This document shows positions 15,666 through 26,448 of a stretch of 64,000 nucleotides of DNA, piece after piece. A program made the translations under genes and the position numbers. The first letter of the stretch is position 1. Each line of letters opens with the position of its first letter. The stretch is from Hydractinia symbiolongicarpus (Eukaryota > Cnidaria > Hydrozoa > Anthoathecata > Hydractiniidae), in NCBI RefSeq assembly GCF_029227915.1, contig NC_079877.1, forward strand, positions 9,796,001 to 9,860,000, given 5' to 3'. The notes under the pieces were generated by a model. The model was given only the letters and a program-made list of their open reading frames with translations, did no database searches and was not told the origin of the DNA.

Positions 15666-16760
15666 ATTTACCCCAAACTGGATTTTTTAAAGGAGACAAT
15701 TTTGCAATCCATCATGTTATTAGGTAACTTTCAAAATCTGATAATACACAACTTTAAATTGACAAATAATAACTACAATTGCCGTCAATAATGCAAAATC
15801 AATGAATAAGGATTGTACTTTAATTTAGAGTTATAGCAGTAATAGCACTATCAATTGTTAGTGGCAAGAATAAACTGAGGATAATTTGGCGGAATCGGGT
15901 GAGGATGCTAGGCTGAAGAGAAGATATTGTCTCAAGCTCACGTGCGTGTTCCCAATAAATTCGCTCTTCTCCACTACATCCGGAGCTTTTCTCCTAGTAG
16001 TGTTTTCTGGCTTAACTAATCTCTCAATCACATCCGGAGCTCCTCTCCTGTGATTCCATTTCCTCTATCATACCTCACAAGAACCTACTCTTTATGAGCT
16101 CTAGCTTCTTTTGCATTTCACACCTGTTATTAACCTCTTTGTGCACCACCTCTGACTGTCAGCGCCGCATCCCTCTGCTGTTATTTCCCAAGTCATCTGT
16201 CCTGCTCGCGTGGTGCACCGTCGTTCATCTCCTCGCACCTATACTTAATTCACCATACTCTTCCAGGGGTACACGCACATCTCTACACTTTGTGGCTACC
16301 CAGGGCAGCCCAGCACCCCCAATTCCCCAAATGAAAATTCATTATTTATCAGGCAATATTTTTGACGAGAACTACGACGAGATAATTCAACATGCCATAA
16401 CAGGCTTAACAAATAGACATGAAAAAAAAATACATGCAAGTGCCTATAAATTAGCCTTTTACAATTCGGGTAATAAAATCCCCATTTGATAAAACGAACA
16501 ATGGGCCAGCCTTAGCCCTTTCCTAAATGGAGCTGTTTTGGATGCCTTGATGTTAAATGTAAATAGCAGTTCTGAAAATAGAAGCCTGACCTTATTTATT
16601 AATCACTCTAGGGCAAATGTATAATGGCTAATATGGAAGATTCTTCATAAAAAACATCAGAAACTTTTTTCATGTGGATTACTTTTACATTAACAAAATT
16701 AAAAATTTGAAGATAAACTTTTTGGGATTTTGTCATTCATTAGTTTTCAAATTTCTCCCT
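15666..16760. other. Non-coding DNA with a C/T-rich block
   Basis: A C/T-rich stretch at 15930-16330 contains two related words (CACTACATCCGGAGCTTTTCTCCT and CAATCACATCCGGAGCTCCTCTCCT start alike). A 131-codon open frame covers 16094-16489 but shows no domain and reads as composition-driven. I cannot classify the stretch. Confidence 0.4.
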
Positions 16761-16769
16761 GGAAATTTT

Positions 16770-17147
16770 AAAAGTTTTAACGAATAGCGGCGATAGAAAT
16801 GCTTTTTTAGATCGTGTTTTAAAATCGAAAGTTTAGTTTAAAATCGAAAAGAGGCGATAGAATTTTTTAAACGAAAAGCGGTATTTAATAGTTGTGAACA
16901 ATGCTTCTCGAATGTTTCTTAGATGAAACGCGGTTAAATCAACAATACATTCCCGCGCAATGTATTATAAAACTTCGCGAAAGATTTTTATTATTTGCTC
17001 CAATATTTCTTCACGAGCGCATTGTTTTTTAACACGCAAATATAAACTCAAAGGGATTTAATTATAACAAAAGACAAACGACTGCCGTCCTCCACGCAAA
17101 GGTGTGATATTAGCGTGTACGCGGTAGATTACATTCAGACTGTACTG
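16770..17147 (-). mobile_element. Truncated copy of the CAGTACAGTCTG inverted-repeat element
   Basis: In inverse orientation this matches 20455-20840. It ends in GATTACATTCAGACTGTACTG at 17147 followed by TA, exactly as the terminus of the full copy does. Going leftwards it carries GACTGCCGTCCTCC, TTTTTTAACACGCAAATATAAACTC, AATACATT.CCGCGCAATGTATTATAAAACTT and GCATTGTT blocks. It stops inside two degenerate CGATAGAA units that correspond to the internal tandem array. The other terminal repeat is missing, so the copy is truncated. Confidence 0.75.
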
Positions 17148-19787
17148 TACTTAATCACTCTACAATGACACTTATTTAAATGCCTAATATAAAGGGAATA
17201 CAATCGGAAGCATAACCGTATTTATATGCCCAACCATTCTAAATTAAGGGCACTGACAATAAAAGCATTTCCAGATTTCCAAATTGCACAAAAGATATAG
17301 CCTGATCGAACAATTTTGAGTAGCATTCAAAATACAGCTATGTGAAATGTTTATAAAATTGATCCTAAAGACTGGACACATATTGCAAAAAAAAATTAAA
17401 AAAAACCAACTTAAAGTGAGGTAGGATCGCCTAAGTAGAAATTGCCAATGAGAAAAGGTTCGTTGCGCCCAGGAGTCGAGTTAAAATTTATCTAAACTAC
17501 TCAGGAGTGTTTCACGAGGCTCAACTCTCTGGTTTCACGGTAGTTTAACTACATTTTGCCGCTTTTTGCCGATTGTTGCGCGATTCCTTGTTTTCTGCCG
17601 TAAAATAGTCGACTTCGGCGGCAGCCGAAGTGTGGCCTTTTGACCCTCTTAAACAAACAAATAATTTTGACGACAAGAAGAATCGCGCCGAAGTGTGGAC
17701 TTTTGGACTCTTGTAAAACAAAGAATATGTGACGTCAAGAAGAATCCCGCCGAAGTCGTCGAAATTTACAGTAAAGAAAGATTGAAATTAATTTACTCTA
17801 CCTATTGTTATTGCCTCCCGGTAGCCGGTCGGTTGGATAGGGTAGGATTCAACATGTCTAAAGGCTAAGAAAGTTTTGTATTGACTTGCAGCAAGTAAAT
17901 GGAAGGCTTGAATATATGATTGCGGAATGAAATTGAGCAATGTTGCTAAGAAGAAACATGACTGGAAAACATTTATGCTCTGTGTTGCCTGGGATTGCAG
18001 AAGAAAGCAGTTTGGCAAAATAAATAGACTTTTTTGAGTTAACAAAATTATAGCATTAACTTTATAATGAAAACGTTTTCAGGTACATCTGTTTACTTTT
18101 AATTCCATTGATTCTTGAGCTTCCTATTGCTGTGCTAGCAAGTTTGAGCATGAAACTGTTTATAGTTTCACTTTCAACAACTCTAAAAAGGCCTGTCTCA
18201 AACTCAAAGTTCTTGTGTTGTCTTGGGGTACCCACAAGTAACAAGACATTTGATAACAATACAATAAATCGAATAGCTGCATAACAACTTTTATGTTTGA
18301 TTTGTAGATTCAAAGCTCCTGGCAATAAACACTTTTTAAACGATTTCTCAAAATGCCACAAGGCCACAGACGAGAACACTAGTCGTGACTAGTTTTGGGA
18401 GAATGACTTCGACAAGACTTGAAGATAATTGGTTTAAAAGCTCTAATCTTATATCGAGATAATTCCTGGGAACGATGTTAATTATAAAAATTAGGAAAAA
18501 GCATGGTTTTAATTAATGGGTGAAATGACGAAAGTTTTTCACATTTCACTAAAGAAGTTATGCTGACAGGCATGGAAAATGTTTGTGGTTCTACCAACAT
18601 AACGAAATGACTTAGCATATATACACATACAGCGCTATCCTGATTGACACAAAATGTGTAAATGTAGTTAACGATATCTGTTTTTAAATGATTTGTTTTG
18701 TTAAAATTTTTTAAGTAGTTAGTGTTTATCGCATAACAGCTAGGTATTTCCAAGTTTGATTCAACATTTTAGAGTCTTAGCCAATAAGGGCTACATATTT
18801 TTGACTGAATGTTGTGCTAAATCAGTGGTCATTCACTTGTTGTGGTAGGTTGTGTTGTTTTTAATTAGCTATTGCTGCGTAAAAACCAAATTTTATATAG
18901 CGGCCTTTACTTGTGCAAAATCATGATATAATTTTGCTATTTTTATTTTATTTATCTGTTGTTGTTTATGGTGTACTATGATCTAATAATACAAATAAAG
19001 CCTATTTACAATGCAGTTTGTTTTGTTGTTGTTGCTTATTTATCTATATTTCTCCTTTTCCATGTGATTAAATGTTTCAAATAGATTAAATATCAAAATT
19101 TTTATTAGTAATAGATACCGTTTTGCATGTCTTTTACAGAATATAGTTTCTCCAAATTTATAGCCTGAATATTGCCCCCAAAGCAATTATATTCACCAAT
19201 AACTTACGAAAACAAGCCTGCAAATTTTATTTTGGATGTGGAAAAAAGAAGTTTTTCTGGCTAGCTAAAGTATAGTCTATTATAAGATTAAAAAGGGAAA
19301 ACACGAGGCCAAATTTTCACGCAGATACAATTTACTATATACAGGTTGGAGCAGGATCGTATCATGATCGTCTATTGCGGTGAATGACCATAAACAACAC
19401 TATACATAACATAACGAGTTATCATAATGGCAACCTGGCTACAAGGTTGGCATAACTTGTATAAAAGCCATAATGGCTCTAGGGTGGTTAAAAAGTGACA
19501 GTTTCTGGGCTCCTAACATGATATAATATATAAAATGAAACAAACCGACCTGGCTACATGCAATATCTGTCCTGAAGAAATATCTGAAGGTTTCTCCTGA
19601 TACCAGAGGTACATGATCCAAAATTTGCTACAGTCATTGGTTGTCATTGGATGCACTGCCATTATAGTAATTGAAGCCAAAAGATGGAGTTGATGATATT
19701 TAGTAGGTTGCAGTGATAGATGCTTCCTTAAACTCAGGGACCTAGAAATAGTGTGAGTTTTTTTATCTGTGAGTTTTTTTATCTGTC
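17148..19787. other. Intergenic DNA
   Basis: No gene is supported. A short duplication of AAGAATC.CGCCGAAGT lies at 17680-17755. Minus-strand open frames of 85-105 codons at 17788-18753 have no recognisable motif or splice partners. Confidence 0.45.
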
Positions 19788-20134
19788 AACCAAACTATTA
19801 GCAAAATGTGATGATGGAAACTAGTTGACTTTAGCTGCTCCCAATTTATAGGTAGGCAAGGCAATCTTAGGGGCCTGGATCTACAACAGTATTGGTTAGT
19901 TACCTTGAGGGCCCCTAGTGTTCATGCCTTGTGACCACCCTTTTCACTAGTCTACCATTCTAGATTTGAAATAACATTGAGTTTCTAAAGTATATCCTTC
20001 AATGATGCTAGTAGCCATCTTTGTTGACACTTGAATACTGAATGCAATCAAAGCCAAGCCTCTCAACAAGGTATAAGTACTTACTTCAGGAACCGCAATT
20101 AACATGTGGTGAACTGTTGGTCCACCACCATTTA
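19788..20134. repeat. 347-bp repeat unit, copy 2
   Basis: Direct repeat of 14724-15070, about 5 kb away, with essentially the same sequence and sharp edges. The two flanks differ completely from those of copy 1, so this is a discrete mobile or duplicated unit rather than part of a larger segmental duplication. Confidence 0.9.
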
Positions 20135-20454
20135 CCGCAAAAAATCTTAAATTTCAAATAATTACTATTTTACCTTGTCCTGCTTTTTTTACCTTCACAA
20201 AAGTGAGCGCATGCCTATTGTTCTCAAAATGAAATCAAAACAACTACAGTCTAGGTCGCCTACACTAATACAGACGTGCAATCAGTACCGCACACCTTGC
20301 TTATGATTTTGGCGTGCAATTATTACATTCTGGAGAGCGGCAGTGCAGAGTTTTTGAAGCATTGTTTTTTAGTTTTATTTGCTTCTTTTTTGTTTGGTGA
20401 CTTATTTATTTCGGCAACATGATGATTACAACTTCACTCACCTCGATTGTCATA

Positions 20455-21652
20455 CAGTACAGTCTGAATGTAATCTACCGCGTACATGCTAATATCACAC
20501 CCTTGGAGGACGGCAGTCGTTTTTCTTTTGTTATAATTAAATTCCTTAAGAGTTTTGCGAGTTTATATTTGCGTGTTAAAAAACAATGCACTCGCGAAGA
20601 AATATCAGAGCAATTATATTTCTTGTAATAGCGAGATGCATTGTGTAAATGTATTGATAAGCTATTCACTTCAGTATTAGCGTGGATTAATTAAATAATG
20701 AAAATCTTTCGCAAAGTTTTATAATACATTGCGCGAGAATGTATTGTTGATTTAATTACTTAAAAAGATTCCAGCGCGTTTAATTTAAAAAACATGTGAG
20801 AAGCATTGTTCATAACTATTAAATGACTCGCGCGTTTTTTTATTAAAAGAATACAACTACAGTTTATTTTTGTAAAACAAATGGTGTATATTCAGAAATA
20901 AATACAATACAATATCTACATTTCTCGATGAAAACATTTCCTTTATAACAAACAACGTAAAATAATCCTTCCGCATACTTTTTTATTGATACAAATAAAA
21001 ACATTTATATCGCCGCTTTTCGTTTATAAACTTTTAAAATGCGATTTAAAAAAAACATTTCTATCGCTGCTTTTCGTTTATAAACTTTTAAAATGCGATC
21101 TTAAAAACATTCCTATCCCGCTTCTCGTTTATAAACTTTTAAAATGGGATCTTAAAAACATTTCTATTGCCCCTTTTTGTTTTTAAACATTTAAAATGCG
21201 ATTTAAAAAAACATTTCTATTGCCGCTTTTCGTTTATAAACTTTTAAAATGCGATCTTAAAAAACATTTCTATTGCCGCTTTTTGTTTTTAAACTTTTAA
21301 AATGTGATCTTAAAAATATCATTCCTATCGCCGCTTCTTGTTTATAAACTTTTAAAATGCGATCTTAAAAAACATTTCTATCGCCGCTTTTCTTTTTAAA
21401 CTTTTAAAATGCAATCTAAACTTTTATATTTAATTACTGCAATTAAAAATTTCAAAAGAGTTTGCGCAAACTAGATTGCTAAAATTGATCTTGCAACCTA
21501 TTGTGATTAAACAATCGATCGCGTGGGGTCGTTGTTTATCAGCGAGGCAATTATTTTCTTAAAAAAACAAAAGCTATCGCAATGTTATTGTTCTGTGTAA
21601 CTATTTATGCAAGTTTCGCGTCTGCGGTATAGATTACATTCAGACTGTACTG
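20455..21652. mobile_element. Non-autonomous TIR element (CAGTACAGTCTG family), TA target
   Basis: The left end CAGTACAGTCTGAATGTAAT matches the inverse complement of the right end over about 23 bases, and TA flanks both ends (20453-20454, 21653-21654). The 1198-bp interior has no transposase. It holds about eight tandem copies of a roughly 55-bp unit (21005-21420), each with CGCCGCTTTTCGTTTATAAA and ACTTTTAAAATGCGATCTTA. TA duplication fits Tc1/mariner-like mobilisation, but the superfamily is not proven. Confidence 0.8.
21005..21420. repeat. Internal ~55-bp tandem array of the TIR element
   Basis: About eight units of ATCGCCGCTTTTCGTTTATA followed by AACTTTTAAAATGCGATCTT and an A-rich link. 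Units differ by small substitutions and one- to three-base indels. Open frames through it are by-products of repetition. Confidence 0.85.
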
Positions 21653-21725
21653 TAGATGCATGATGAATTTCACGTGTCTTGCCTTGAGTAGAGTGATTAT
21701 TCAGTTTTCATAATTTAAGGTGCGT

Positions 21726-21730
21726 GATGA
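21726..21730. repeat. Copia target-site duplication, left
   Basis: GATGA directly before the left LTR. The same five bases follow the right LTR at 26444-26448. Confidence 0.9.
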
Positions 21731-21838
21731 TGTTAACGTCAATTTATTTACTGAGATAGATAAAAAACCCAGTCATACAACACAATTAAAAACTAATCTA
21801 AAATATAACAGTAGTACACATAGTAAACATCTTAAACA
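21731..21838 (-). repeat. Copia 3' LTR
   Basis: A 108-bp LTR bounded by TG and CA. It differs from the partner at 26336-26443 at five positions, about 95% identity, so the insertion is not brand new. It is very short for an LTR. On the minus strand this is the 3' LTR; a purine tract precedes it. Confidence 0.9.
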
Positions 21839-21852
21839 TTCTCCCATCTTTT
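21839..21852 (-). promoter_or_regulatory. Copia polypurine tract
   Basis: On the minus strand AAAAGATGGGAGAA lies immediately before the 3' LTR. This is the expected position for priming plus-strand DNA synthesis. Confidence 0.75.
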
Positions 21853-22018
21853 AAGAGAGATAGCATTCTGCAATAACTGTCTTCTGAACAAAATGAAATG
21901 TTTAAAAATAAAAGAATGTAGTTTTGTTCGTTTTCTTTTTTGATTCGTTCAACAACAAGAATTATTGTCCCTGACATATCATCTTCCTAGGGGCTACAAC
22001 AACTTGCTCATAACGTAA

Positions 22019-24256
22019 TCAATCAAACGTAATCTTCCCATTCGTTAAAACATTCATCAACCGCTGCAAGGATGCTCCTCGCTTGGTCATTCCATCTGAC
22101 AATTGTAATGATGCAGGTACCCATCGAACAGAAACTTTTCCTTCATTGACCATTTGTTGAATAGCTGCTATATCGATTCTAAGACGTTTTTCTGACACCA
22201 GAGTAGTAGCATGAATATTTTCATACAAAGATTTATTATCAATATAAGCTGTTATGGGAATACAATTCTCATTTGTTCTCTGTGAAAACAAAATCTGTGA
22301 CATTAAACAGCCTATGTAGTATGCATTATCAATACCATTAACTAAGGATAAGGCTTCAGCAGCAATGGTACTCTTAACAACCCTCTTGATCTTCTTTGAA
22401 CACCAAGAAATTGGGAAACATTTCCCATCCTCCGCAACGACAATCACTATACTACCGCCAGCACTGGAGACGCCATCTGGTAAGTTTGCATATGACGCAT
22501 CTGAAAAGACTACCAACTTCCACAATTCATACTTTGGCATATTTGGAAAGATTAAGCACACATTGTTAGTGGCTTTCATTTTCTTTATAACCTTGTTAGC
22601 CACCAAAAGATGCTCTACTCTTCCGTTTTTAATGGAAACATTTAATTCCAGCACATCGAAAGCCAAATCTGGGCGAGTTTGAGTAGCTATCCAGTTCAAT
22701 TGTCCTATTGCAGATCTAAGTTCATGTAATACGTCATCATTGAGTTCATCACGCTTTCTAGTGGATCGTTTGTTTGAAATCTGTATTTCCTGAATGCATT
22801 CAACATACTGCTTTTGATCCATAGTTATATTTCCACCATCTTGAGAAATGTTTATCCCAATGTATTTAAAGTTGGTCTCTTCTATCTTACCAACCTTATA
22901 GGTCTTAATCAACTGTGACATAATAGATGCTTCAAAAATTTTATTTCCTGCAAGTACAAAATCATCTACATGCATTATAAAGATGCCACACAGATTGTTA
23001 TCTGTATCTTTCCAGTAGAAAAGTGCTTTATCTACTGTGGACTGCTCTGCCTTCAGCTTTAATAAGGTCTGACGTACACTGAAATACCAATTTCTTGGAG
23101 CATCGTTTAAGCCATAAATGACTTTAACAAGCTTCCATGTGAATCCATCTGGAACATTTGCTTCTTTGGGTGGTGTAACATAAACATCACGATCAATAGT
23201 GTGACCTTGCAGAAATGCAGACTTTACATCTAATGCCACACAATTCCAATTCTTGCAGGCTGCTATTCCAAAAAACATACGAAGAGTGTCTTTAGCTGCG
23301 GTTGGTGAGTCACGTTGCAGTTTGTGCTCTTCCTCAAATCCTCTAACAACAAGACGTGCCTTAACAACTTTAGAGGAATCCACTTCTTTTTCAGTGATAA
23401 TCCATCTTTATGATATCTTACTTTGTTTATCATCCGGAACCTGTCGAACAACATCAAACAATTTCCAGTTGTCTAATTCCTTCTGTTTTGCTTTAACTGC
23501 CTCTACAGTATCATGTACGTGTTCTGGAAGAATAACTACATTGACACTTTCAACTTTTTTCCATTCTTCAACATCCTTAAAATCTAGGCACATTTCATCA
23601 TTTGTACCTTCTTTCCTTATGTTGTACCAACTACTGTACTTCCCTGTAGCTTTTCCACCTCTACTTATCACTTTTGCTGAAAACCATTCTGGTACATCTT
23701 TCATTTTCACTTCAACATGGTCGTTAACTTTGGGAAAATCATGCTCTTTTCGAACAGACACCTGTTGTTCTCCTTCCAAATTCATTTCTGCTTCTGGTAC
23801 ATCTGAAACATTTTCCTCATGTTCACTTCTGTTACGTTGTTCTTGTTGCACAGGTGTAGCATTTGACTCTTCAACCTCTAAATCAATCACTACTTCTGAT
23901 TGATGATCACCTACATCTTTATTCTCTTTAAGATCTGTATTGTCAAGTTTGTTCTGATTAGAGCCAGAAAATTCTTGACCCACTTTAACTAATCGTCAAG
24001 GTGGGACTCTGACATACACACTGCCTTGCCGAACAAAAACAACCTTGCCGTCTTGACCAATAACTTTAGCAGGACCCCTCCACTTTGGTGAATCATCACG
24101 TTTATAGTAGACTTTCTCTCCAGTGTAATACTGTGTGTTAGTACTCTGATGACGCAAAGCTCTTCTAACTCTTTCTGAAGCTTCAGCTTCAATAAATGCT
24201 TTACATGCATTATGAAGGGCATTAATATGCTTTGCAAACACATGTGTTACAAACAT
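22019..24256 (-). pseudogene. pol: Copia integrase C-terminus, reverse transcriptase and RNase H
   Basis: One frame runs from 24256 to 22019 with two internal stops (about 23984-23986 and 23408-23410). It starts with the integrase C-terminal part (KVYYKRDDSPKWRGPAKVIG), followed by an acidic, low-complexity linker. The Copia reverse transcriptase follows, with KARLVVRGFEE, ALDVKSAFLQG, VKVIYGLNDAPRNWY and the catalytic HVDDFVLAG; most Copia elements have YVDD, so His here is unusual. RNase H shows FSDASYA, an AAEA glutamate and IDNKSL, ending near VRWVPASLQLSDGMTK. The final stop is at 22019. Because of the stops, this part cannot be translated as one protein. Confidence 0.9.
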
Positions 24257-26322
24257 ACGGTTACACCCTCTAAAGCTGGTGGATTTGCATTTAACACTGA
24301 TGGCAAATTCGGATTCCGTCCGAAAACTAATTGACAGGAACTATAACCAGAATTCATATGCAAGGAATTCTTGGCATTAAGTGCCCAGACCAAACCAACT
24401 TCCAACGATAATTTTGGGTTTTCATCAAGAATCTTTCTCAAACAATCATCTACAATTGCATGGTTCCTTTCACACAATCCATTTTGCCATGGACTACAAG
24501 CTGCTGTGTTTAAAACTTCAATATTTAGGTTATCACACATATCCCGGTACTCTTCATTAGCAAATTCTCCTCCATTGTCTGCTAATAAGCGTCCAGGAAC
24601 ACCAAATCCATTGCCAATCCACAACTGCATGGTTTTGTCAATAATAACAGAAGGTAATTTGCTTCGAATTACTGTAGCTAAAGTGAATCGAGTAGCTGTA
24701 TCAATGAGGTAAAATAACCATATTTTACTTTTTACCCATTCTTTAAGATCCATTACAACACACTGATTGAAATCAGTAGCTAATGGCAGTGAGACCACTG
24801 GTCTAGGTTGTGTCCGTTTAAACTTCTTCCATGTTTCACAGTCCTGTTCAATTTGATCCAGGATTCTCTTACAGTCTTCATCATATAGTTTTGCATCAAC
24901 CAACAAACTTGCTAACCGTTTTGCAGTGGGATGTCCAAATTGCTTGTGCAATTTTACAACTTTCTTTTCTTTTTCTTTAAACGACTCATTTATCAATATT
25001 GAGTTGGATAAACAGACTTCATCCTCTTTCAAGGGTACGCAATAATGGCCTGATGTTGTATTCTGCAAATCAACTAATGTACCAAATATTTCAGCAGTGT
25101 CGTTTACCAGATCTAATTTCATGTCCGCTTTCTTCATAGCTGTTTTACTAAGAAGAAGAGGTATATCACATTCAACTATGTCTGTCACAATTTCACATTC
25201 CTTCCCAGCCATATTACATGGTATTTTAACTTTGCCATTGGATTTTAATCTTTCCCCACCACCGAATCGAAAAACAGTGTCACTGGGAGATCGTTGTATT
25301 TTACACTTTTGCTCTGTTGTTAGTGAATCCAAATAACACTTAAGCCAATCTTCTCCAGTAACAGTTGCTGAACAAGCACTATCTAGTACAACACAGTTAA
25401 GAGCTTCTGACAATAAAACACTTTTATCTTCAATTACTGCGCCCGTAAAAAGAACTGCTTTTTCCACCATATCATTTTCATCGCTTGCTTGGAACACTGG
25501 CTTGTCAAAGGTTTTATTCCCATGAGGACAAAACCGTGCAAAGTGCATAACTGACTGACAAATGTGACATCTAAGTGGTTCACCCTTTTCATCAAGTGGA
25601 TTATTTCTTTTACGTAATGGTCGTTGATTGTTTCGTTCATAATTATTTCTGTTACCATATCTGAAACGTTCATTTCGAGGTCTAACTAAATTTCCATGAG
25701 TTCCAGTAATAAATACAGGTTCAGTTTTAGTAATAGATGGTTCAACTTTTATGCTTTCATTGCTATTAGTAGGTAATGATTGTTCTCCGAAAAACTTTTT
25801 TAATGCACTTTTCATTTGTTTAAACATAGTATTTACTTCTTCATAGTTTACACCAGTAAGTACAAGCTTTCTGTCCGAATGTTTTAAACAAGCTCCATCA
25901 AGTAATTTGAATGCTAAAACACTTTCTGGTAATGCCATATCAAATTTCTTTGTTTTATTGCACAACTTTTCAAATTCTATTATATACGACTCCATAGTTT
26001 CATCACTTTTTCTTTTATAACGATCAAAGTTTGTGTAATGTTTATACATATCAGTTAATTCATCTTTCTTAAACAAGTTGTCCATAAACGCTATCAAAGT
26101 GTCTATTCCATCTTCTTTATTCAAATCAGCAATACTAATCTCACTGAACACTTTATCTCTTACTTGTGTTGAATCTTCTTTTGGTAAAGATAAGGCCACT
26201 GCGATGCCTTGCTTCTGCTTCTCTAAATCTATTAATAATGTCCATGCTTTCAATTCATCAACATAGCGATTATATGGCTTCTTGTCATTAAAGACTGGAG
26301 GTATCTTGTAATTGTGACTCAT
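24247..26322 (-). CDS. gag-pol: Copia gag-protease-integrase polyprotein
   Basis: A 691-codon open frame starting at ATG 26322. Gag occupies roughly residues 1-240. A CX2CX4HX4C zinc knuckle (CHICQSVMHFARFC) lies near residue 255. The protease active site is the DSACSAT segment near residue 316. A pre-integrase HKQFGHPTAKRLASL segment follows. The integrase core shows VVMDLKEW, LLADNGGEF and GLCERNHA, giving the D,D-35-E triad. The frame ends early, shortly after NANPPALEG; the natural continuation is in another frame from 24256. Gag forms the particle, protease cleaves the polyprotein and integrase inserts the cDNA. The start codon lies inside the primer-binding site. Confidence 0.9.
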   Translation of the reverse strand: MSHNYKIPPVFNDKKPYNRYVDELKAWTLLIDLEKQKQGIAVALSLPKEDSTQVRDKVFSEISIADLNKEDGIDTLIAFMDNLFKKDELTDMYKHYTNFDRYKRKSDETMESYIIEFEKLCNKTKKFDMALPESVLAFKLLDGACLKHSDRKLVLTGVNYEEVNTMFKQMKSALKKFFGEQSLPTNSNESIKVEPSITKTEPVFITGTHGNLVRPRNERFRYGNRNNYERNNQRPLRKRNNPLDEKGEPLRCHICQSVMHFARFCPHGNKTFDKPVFQASDENDMVEKAVLFTGAVIEDKSVLLSEALNCVVLDSACSATVTGEDWLKCYLDSLTTEQKCKIQRSPSDTVFRFGGGERLKSNGKVKIPCNMAGKECEIVTDIVECDIPLLLSKTAMKKADMKLDLVNDTAEIFGTLVDLQNTTSGHYCVPLKEDEVCLSNSILINESFKEKEKKVVKLHKQFGHPTAKRLASLLVDAKLYDEDCKRILDQIEQDCETWKKFKRTQPRPVVSLPLATDFNQCVVMDLKEWVKSKIWLFYLIDTATRFTLATVIRSKLPSVIIDKTMQLWIGNGFGVPGRLLADNGGEFANEEYRDMCDNLNIEVLNTAACSPWQNGLCERNHAIVDDCLRKILDENPKLSLEVGLVWALNAKNSLHMNSGYSSCQLVFGRNPNLPSVLNANPPALEGVTVCL

Positions 26323-26334
26323 CCTCTGCTACCA
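26320..26334 (-). promoter_or_regulatory. Primer-binding site, initiator tRNA-Met 3' end
   Basis: On the minus strand, one base after the 5' LTR, TGGTAGCAGAGGATG is complementary over 15 bases to the 3' end of metazoan initiator tRNA-Met (ending CAUCCUCUGCUACCA). The last three bases are the gag ATG. The tRNA end is quoted from general knowledge. Confidence 0.8.
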
Positions 26335-26335
26335 C

Positions 26336-26443
26336 TGTTAACTTCAATTTATTTACTGAGATAGATAAAACCCCCAGTCATACAACACAATTAAAAGCTA
26401 ATCTAAAATATAACAGTAGTAAACATAGTAAACATCTTAAACA
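26336..26443 (-). repeat. Copia 5' LTR
   Basis: A 108-bp LTR with TG and CA ends, partner of 21731-21838 (five differences). On the minus strand it is the promoter-bearing 5' LTR. It is followed after one base by the primer-binding site. Confidence 0.9.
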
Positions 26444-26448
26444 GATGA

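Larger units (their letters stand above)
21731..26443 (-). mobile_element. Copia-type LTR retrotransposon, complete ends, broken pol
   Basis: A 4713-bp element bounded by 108-bp LTRs with a GATGA target duplication. Gene order on the minus strand is gag, protease, integrase, reverse transcriptase, RNase H. Integrase before reverse transcriptase is the diagnostic Copia (Ty1/Copia) order. The coding region has one frame change near 24250 and in-frame stops near 23984 and 23408. With intact LTRs, primer site and polypurine tract but a broken polyprotein, it could move only with proteins supplied in trans. I did not assign a clade. Confidence 0.92.

Noticed and set aside
16094-16489. 131-codon plus-strand ORF
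   Set aside because: It lies in a C/T-rich repeat-like block, has no domain and no splice context.
17788-18753. Minus-strand ORFs of 85-105 codons as small genes
   Set aside because: No motif, no splice partners, and average AT-rich composition.
22365-23903. Plus-strand ORFs opposite the Copia pol
   Set aside because: They are antisense shadows of clearly identified reverse transcriptase and integrase coding sequence.
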